Source of the DNA: Candidatus Rhodobacter oscarellae
Lineage (GTDB): Bacteria > Pseudomonadota > Alphaproteobacteria > Rhodobacterales > Rhodobacteraceae
NCBI RefSeq assembly: GCF_001078595.1
Contig: NZ_LFTY01000002.1
Coordinates: forward strand, 792,124 to 856,123
Direction of reading: 5' to 3'
DNA length: 64,000 nucleotides
Below, in pieces: positions 60,288-64,000 of the stretch. A program made the translations under genes and the position numbers. Position 1 is the stretch's first letter. Each line of letters starts with the position of its first letter. The notes under the pieces are model-generated. The model was not told where the DNA came from. It ran no database searches and saw only the letters and a program-made list of their open reading frames with translations.

Positions 60288-62108
60288 TCAGCTCGCCGCG
60301 CGGGCCTGCCGCTTGCGCTCATGCGGGTCCAGGAAGCGCTTGCGCAGCCGGATCGCGTTCGGCGTGACCTCGACCAGCTCGTCATCGTCGATATAGGCGA
60401 TGGCTTCCTCGAGGCTGAAGATCACAGGCGTGGTCAGGCGCACCGCCTCGTCGGTGCCAGAGGCCCGCACGTTGGTCAGCTTTTTGCCCTTCAACGGGTT
60501 CACTTCTAGGTCGTTCTCGCGGCTGTGCTCGCCGATCACCATGCCCTGGTAGACCTTCGTTTGGGCGGGGATGAACATGCGCCCGCGCTCCTCAAGGTTC
60601 CACAGCGCGTAGGCCACGGCCTCGCCGGCCTCCATCGAGATCAGCACGCCCGCGCGACGGCCCGGGATCGTGCCCTTATAGGGCGCCCAGCCGTTGAACA
60701 CGCGGTTCAGAACGCCGGTGCCGCGGGTGTCGGTGAGGAACTCGCCGTGATAGCCGATCAGCCCGCGCGAGGGCACCAGGGCGATGATGCGGGTCTTGCC
60801 CGCGCCGGCTGGCTTCATCTCGGTCATCTCGCCGCGGCGCCCGCCAGTGAGTTTCTCGATCACCGCGCCGGAATGCTCGTCGTCGACGTCGATGGTGACC
60901 TCTTCGATGGGCTCATGCTGCTGGCCGTCGATGTCGCGCATGATCACCTGGGGCCGGGAGATCGACAGCTCGAACCCCTCGCGGCGCATGTTCTCGATCA
61001 GCACGCCCATCTGCAATTCGCCGCGGCCCGAGACCACAAAGGCCTCGCCGCCGGGCGTGTCCTCGATCTTGATGGCGACGTTCGATTCCGCCTCTTTCAT
61101 CAGCCGGTCGCGGATCACGCGGGACTGCACCTTCGATCCGTCGCGGCCCGCGAGCGGCGAGTCGTTGATCCCGAAGGTCACAGAGATCGTCGGCGGATCA
61201 ATGGGTTGCGCGGCGATGGGCGTTTGCACCGACGTCGCACAGAGCGTGTCCGCCACGGTGGTCTTGCTCATGCCCGCGAGGCTGACGATGTCGCCTGCGA
61301 CCGCCTCGTCAATGTCCTGCTGCGCCAACCCGCGGAAGGCGCGGATCTTGGTGACGCGGAACTGCTCCACCCGGTTGCCCTCGCGGGTCAGGGCGTGGAT
61401 CGTGGTGCCGGTCCGGAGCGTGCCGCTCTCGACCCGGCCCGTCAGCATGCGCCCCACGAAGGGGTCCGCGGCCAGGGTGGTCGCCAGCATGGTAAAGGGC
61501 TCGTCGGCCTGTGCCACCTGCTTGGGCGCGGCAACATGCTCGACGATCAGGTCGAACAGCGCGTGCAAGTTCTCGCGCGGGCCCTCCAGGTCGGCATCCG
61601 CCCAGCCGGCGCGGCCCGAGGCGTAGAGATGCGGGAAATCAAGCTGCTCCTCATTGGCGTCCAGCGCCGCGAAGAGGTCAAAGCACTCGTCCAGCGCGCG
61701 ATCCGGCTCGGCGTCGGGCTTGTCCACCTTGTTGAGGACCACGATCGGGCGCAGGCCCAGGGCCAGCGCCTTGGAGGTCACGAACTTGGTCTGCGGCATG
61801 GGGCCCTCGGCGGCGTCCACCAGCAGGACCACGCCGTCCACCATCGACAGGATGCGCTCCACCTCGCCGCCGAAATCGGCGTGGCCGGGGGTGTCGACGA
61901 TGTTGATGCGCGTGCCCTGCCATTCGACGCTGGTGGCCTTGGCGAGGATGGTGATCCCGCGCTCGCGCTCCAGGTCGTTGCTGTCCATGGCCCGCTCGGC
62001 CACTTTCTGGCCCTCGCGGAACACGCCGGATTGCTTGAGTAGCTCGTCCACCAGGGTCGTCTTGCCGTGGTCGACATGCGCGATAATCGCGATATTCCGC
62101 AGGTCCAT
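60288..62108 (-). CDS. typA: Ribosome-associated GTPase TypA/BipA
   Basis: A 606-residue translational GTPase. G1 AHVDHGKTT (about 10-18), G3 [11 protein letters not shown]4 NKVDKPDA, and the C-terminal part with [21 protein letters not shown] are typical. It helps assemble the large ribosomal subunit, mostly at low temperature or under stress. Normal length. Confidence 0.97.
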   Translation of the reverse strand: MDLRNIAIIAHVDHGKTTLVDELLKQSGVFREGQKVAERAMDSNDLERERGITILAKATSVEWQGTRINIVDTPGHADFGGEVERILSMVDGVVLLVDAAEGPMPQTKFVTSKALALGLRPIVVLNKVDKPDAEPDRALDECFDLFAALDANEEQLDFPHLYASGRAGWADADLEGPRENLHALFDLIVEHVAAPKQVAQADEPFTMLATTLAADPFVGRMLTGRVESGTLRTGTTIHALTREGNRVEQFRVTKIRAFRGLAQQDIDEAVAGDIVSLAGMSKTTVADTLCATSVQTPIAAQPIDPPTISVTFGINDSPLAGRDGSKVQSRVIRDRLMKEAESNVAIKIEDTPGGEAFVVSGRGELQMGVLIENMRREGFELSISRPQVIMRDIDGQQHEPIEEVTIDVDDEHSGAVIEKLTGGRRGEMTEMKPAGAGKTRIIALVPSRGLIGYHGEFLTDTRGTGVLNRVFNGWAPYKGTIPGRRAGVLISMEAGEAVAYALWNLEERGRMFIPAQTKVYQGMVIGEHSRENDLEVNPLKGKKLTNVRASGTDEAVRLTTPVIFSLEEAIAYIDDDELVEVTPNAIRLRKRFLDPHERKRQARAAS

Positions 62109-62187
62109 GCCTAATGCCTCAGATTTCAGGGTTTGGGCGGGCCTTATTATGCATGCGCAGAAAAAGCCAGAGATAAGTTCAACGCGG

Positions 62188-62646
62188 TTAAAGCGGTAGC
62201 TGGGTCGTGGCTTTTATCTCTTCCATCACGAAGCTGGCGGAGACGTCAGAGATCGGCACGCGCGCGATCAGCCTTTGATAGAGCCGGTCGTAGTCGCGGA
62301 CATCGGCGACGCGGGCCTGGATCAGGTAATCCAGGTCCCCGGTCATCCGGTAGGCGCCCAGGATCTCGGGCATCGCGCGGGTGGCTTGGGCGAATTTCGT
62401 CAGCCATTCGGGGTCATGGCTGTCGGTGCGCACCTGGATGAACACCGCAAGGCCGAGCCCCAGCTTGGCCGGGTCCAGCAGCGCCACGCGGGCGCGGATC
62501 ACCCCCGCGGCCTCCAGCGCCTTGATCCGCCGCCAGCAGGCGTTGCGCGACAGGTTCACCCGCGCGCCCAGGGCGTCCAGGCTGATATCGCAGTCGCGTT
62601 GCAATTCGGTGAGGATTCTGCGGTCTATTGTGTCAACTGTCTCCAT
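62188..62646 (-). CDS. Lrp/AsnC family regulator
   Basis: A 152-residue Lrp-type regulator: N-terminal helix-turn-helix ([45 protein letters not shown]) and a C-terminal RAM domain ([44 protein letters not shown]). The METVDT start is chosen for family fit, with in-frame starts further upstream not conserved-looking. It diverges from the DUF6356 gene by 111 bases. Target genes not evident. Confidence 0.92.
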   Translation of the reverse strand: METVDTIDRRILTELQRDCDISLDALGARVNLSRNACWRRIKALEAAGVIRARVALLDPAKLGLGLAVFIQVRTDSHDPEWLTKFAQATRAMPEILGAYRMTGDLDYLIQARVADVRDYDRLYQRLIARVPISDVSASFVMEEIKATTQLPL

Positions 62647-62757
62647 GATGCGCATTATAGAGGGATAGTATCCCAAGATTAAGCCCAAATTCATGAAGGA
62701 ATGGGAACCGTTCTCACGCGATCTGCGGCAGGTTCGCCCAAACGAGAGGACACCCAC

Positions 62758-62964
62758 ATGATCAACCGCATCTTTCTAGACCACCCGGCGAGCGTCGATG
62801 AGACCTATGGCGAGCACGCCCGTTTCGCGTTTACCTTCTCGGTAAAGCTCTTCGCCGCTGCGGGCGCCGCCCTTGTGCATGCCGTCATCCCCTGCCTCTT
62901 TGAGAAGACCGCCAGCAAGATTGTCGCCGATCTATACGCTCGCACCCATAACCGCGGGGCGTAG
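62758..62964 (+). CDS. DUF6356 family small protein
   Basis: A 68-residue protein (MINRIFLDHPASVDETYGEHARFAF ... AGAALVHAVIPCLFEKTAS) with one hydrophobic helix (about 28-48). This is the DUF6356 pattern, a family of small membrane-associated proteins of alphaproteobacteria with no known function. The ATG is preceded by AACGAGAGGACACCC. It ends 3 bases before the amidotransferase start, so they form an operon. Confidence 0.85.
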   Translation: MINRIFLDHPASVDETYGEHARFAFTFSVKLFAAAGAALVHAVIPCLFEKTASKIVADLYARTHNRGA

Positions 62965-62967
62965 CCC

Positions 62968-63762
62968 TTGTGCCGCTGGGCCGCCTGGATGGGCGCGCCG
63001 ATGTTCCTCGAGGAGGTCATCAGCCGCCCCGAACATTCCCTGATTGCCCAAAGCCAGCGCGCCGAGGAAACCAAGACCGCGATAAATGCCGACGGGTTCG
63101 GCGCGGCCTGGTATAATCACCGGCCCGAGCCCGGTCTCTATCGCGATGTGCATCCGGCCTGGTCGGACGCGAATTTGGCCGCCCTGGCGCATCAGGTGCG
63201 CTCGCCGCTCTTTCTGGTGCATGTGCGGGCGTCCACCGGGTCCAACATCAGCCGCGAGAACTGCCACCCGTTCACCCATGGGCGCTGGAGCTTCATGCAT
63301 AACGGGCAGGTCGGCGGGTTCGACTGTTTCCGCAAGCAGGCAGATATGCTGATCGATGACGCGCACTACAATGCGCGGCGCGGGGCGACCGATAGCGAGG
63401 CCATTTTCCTGCATGCGTTGGGGCTGGGGCTGGACGTGGACCCGTTGGGCGCCATGGCCCGCGCGGTGGGCGACCTGCAAGACCTCTCGGAGCGGCACGG
63501 GCAGGGGCCGCATATGCGATTCTCGGCGGCTTTCTCGGATGGCGCGCGGCTTTACGCGGTGCGCTATGCGTCCGATGCGCGGGCGCCGTCGCTTTACTAT
63601 CGCTACCTCAGCGATGCCGCGGGGTACATGGTCGTGTCCGAGCCCCTAGACGACGCCGTGGGGGACTGGCAGGCCGTGCCGTCTGGCACGGCGCTGATCT
63701 TTGACGGGTCGTCGATGGAAACCGCTGCCTTCGCGCCCGGCGCGTTGCGCCAGGCCGCATAG
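62968..63762 (+). CDS. Class II glutamine amidotransferase (YafJ-like)
   Basis: A 264-residue N-terminal-nucleophile hydrolase. Translation begins MCRWAAWMG, so Cys2 becomes the nucleophile after Met removal; GADGFGAAWYN-like (here NADGFGAAWYNH), VRASTGSNISRENCHPF and MHNGQVGGF are glutaminase signatures. The start codon is TTG, fixed by the catalytic Cys. Such stand-alone proteins are linked to ergothioneine (EgtC) or to unknown reactions; no ergothioneine genes are nearby. Confidence 0.92.
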   Translation: MCRWAAWMGAPMFLEEVISRPEHSLIAQSQRAEETKTAINADGFGAAWYNHRPEPGLYRDVHPAWSDANLAALAHQVRSPLFLVHVRASTGSNISRENCHPFTHGRWSFMHNGQVGGFDCFRKQADMLIDDAHYNARRGATDSEAIFLHALGLGLDVDPLGAMARAVGDLQDLSERHGQGPHMRFSAAFSDGARLYAVRYASDARAPSLYYRYLSDAAGYMVVSEPLDDAVGDWQAVPSGTALIFDGSSMETAAFAPGALRQAA

Positions 63763-63788
63763 GGCGCAACATCGAAAGGTAAGGGTGG

Positions 63789-63831
63789 CGATTTCTTGCA
63801 AGAAATCGGCAAATCTCTTGCAAGAGATTTG
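63789..63831. repeat. Paired palindrome element 6
   Basis: CGATTTCTTGCAAGAAATCG (63789-63808) and a 22-base perfect palindrome with arm CAAATCTCTT around GC (63810-63831), followed by GGCCCGCCCA. It lies in the short convergent gap between the amidotransferase and alpha/beta hydrolase genes. Confidence 0.9.
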
Positions 63832-63843
63832 GGCCCGCCCAGA

Positions 63844-64000
63844 TTAGCGCGTGGTCTCCGTCAGCCTGCGGCGCACATAGCCGTCGACCTCGCCGATCAT
63901 CGCCTCCATATGCGGGTCCTCAAAGAAGTGCCCCGCGCCCTCGACCTCGGTATGGGTGATGGTGATGCCCTTCTGCTCGTGCAGCTTCTCCACCAGCAGA
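63844..64000 (-). CDS. Alpha/beta hydrolase, C-terminal fragment (gene runs off the window)
   Basis: Minus-strand reading ends TAA at 63844-63846. Visible residues: LLVEKLHEQKGITITHTEVEGAGHFF, then EDPHMEAMIGEVDGYVRRRL. The AGHFF segment with its His is the catalytic-His position of alpha/beta hydrolases. The start lies beyond 64000. Substrate unknown. Confidence 0.78.
   Translation of the reverse strand, partial: LLVEKLHEQKGITITHTEVEGAGHFFEDPHMEAMIGEVDGYVRRRLTETTR

Overview
The window is high-GC DNA from an alphaproteobacterium, almost certainly a member of the Rhodobacteraceae (Roseobacter group). The lineage call rests on the block rpmF-plsX-fabH-ihfA-merR-tRNA-Pro (18.9-22.9 kb), a CckA-type hybrid kinase, a recA preceded by an alphaproteobacterial LexA box (GAAC-N7-GAAC), DUF6456/DUF6477/DUF6356 proteins and a fused double-domain dCTP deaminase.

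Layout. 1-9.5 kb: a one-direction catabolic cluster holding the end of an enolase-superfamily enzyme, a small HExxH protein, a long-form TRAP permease pair without a binding protein, two phytanoyl-CoA-dioxygenase-like oxygenases, an altronate-dehydratase-like enzyme, a Gfo/Idh/MocA oxidoreductase and an AhpD/CMD protein. A decayed 257-bp-period tandem duplication lies inside it. 9.7-17.2 kb: a LacI-type regulator diverging from a complete sugar-type ABC operon (binding protein, two permeases, a GH63-like glycosidase, ATPase); the first permease carries a DUF11-like domain in a large extracytoplasmic loop. 17.5-22.9 kb: dcd, tRNA-Pro(GGG) and the merR/ihfA/fabH/plsX/rpmF housekeeping block. 23.4-28 kb: a peptide-type ABC operon with a fused double ATPase, two permeases and a DUF900 hydrolase. 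28-34.7 kb: a fatty-acid desaturase, an EamA exporter, an SH3b protein, a PCMT-like methyltransferase, YdcF, a frameshifted FkbM methyltransferase and guaA. 34.8-36.6 kb: an A/T-rich accessory patch with two unknown genes and a gene remnant. 36.6-45.3 kb: an MttB-like methyltransferase, DUF6477, DUF6456, a GST, katG/oxyR (divergent) and lipA. 45.3-64 kb: a membrane protein/metallopeptidase pair, a porin-like protein, speB, a TDT transporter, guaB, an RsmB-like methyltransferase, cckA, recA, alaS, a DUF1330/MOSC pair, typA, an Lrp regulator, DUF6356, a class II glutamine amidotransferase and the end of an alpha/beta hydrolase.

Most notable structures. (i) Six paired palindromes with a TCTTGCAAGA-like core are scattered through the window, always between genes; their arms vary in sequence while staying self-complementary, and they are often followed by a CCCGCCC tract. 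They look like an REP-like, hairpin-forming repeat family. (ii) A second repeat of about 80 bp with three nested inverted repeats occurs upstream of alaS and again downstream of the MOSC gene; its centre diverges while pairing is kept. (iii) A MalF-like permease carries an Ig-like DUF11 loop. (iv) The dioxygenase/altronate-dehydratase/TRAP cluster has no pathway I can assign.

Limits: everything is read by eye from the sequence. Family names rest on motifs, length and context, not on database searches.
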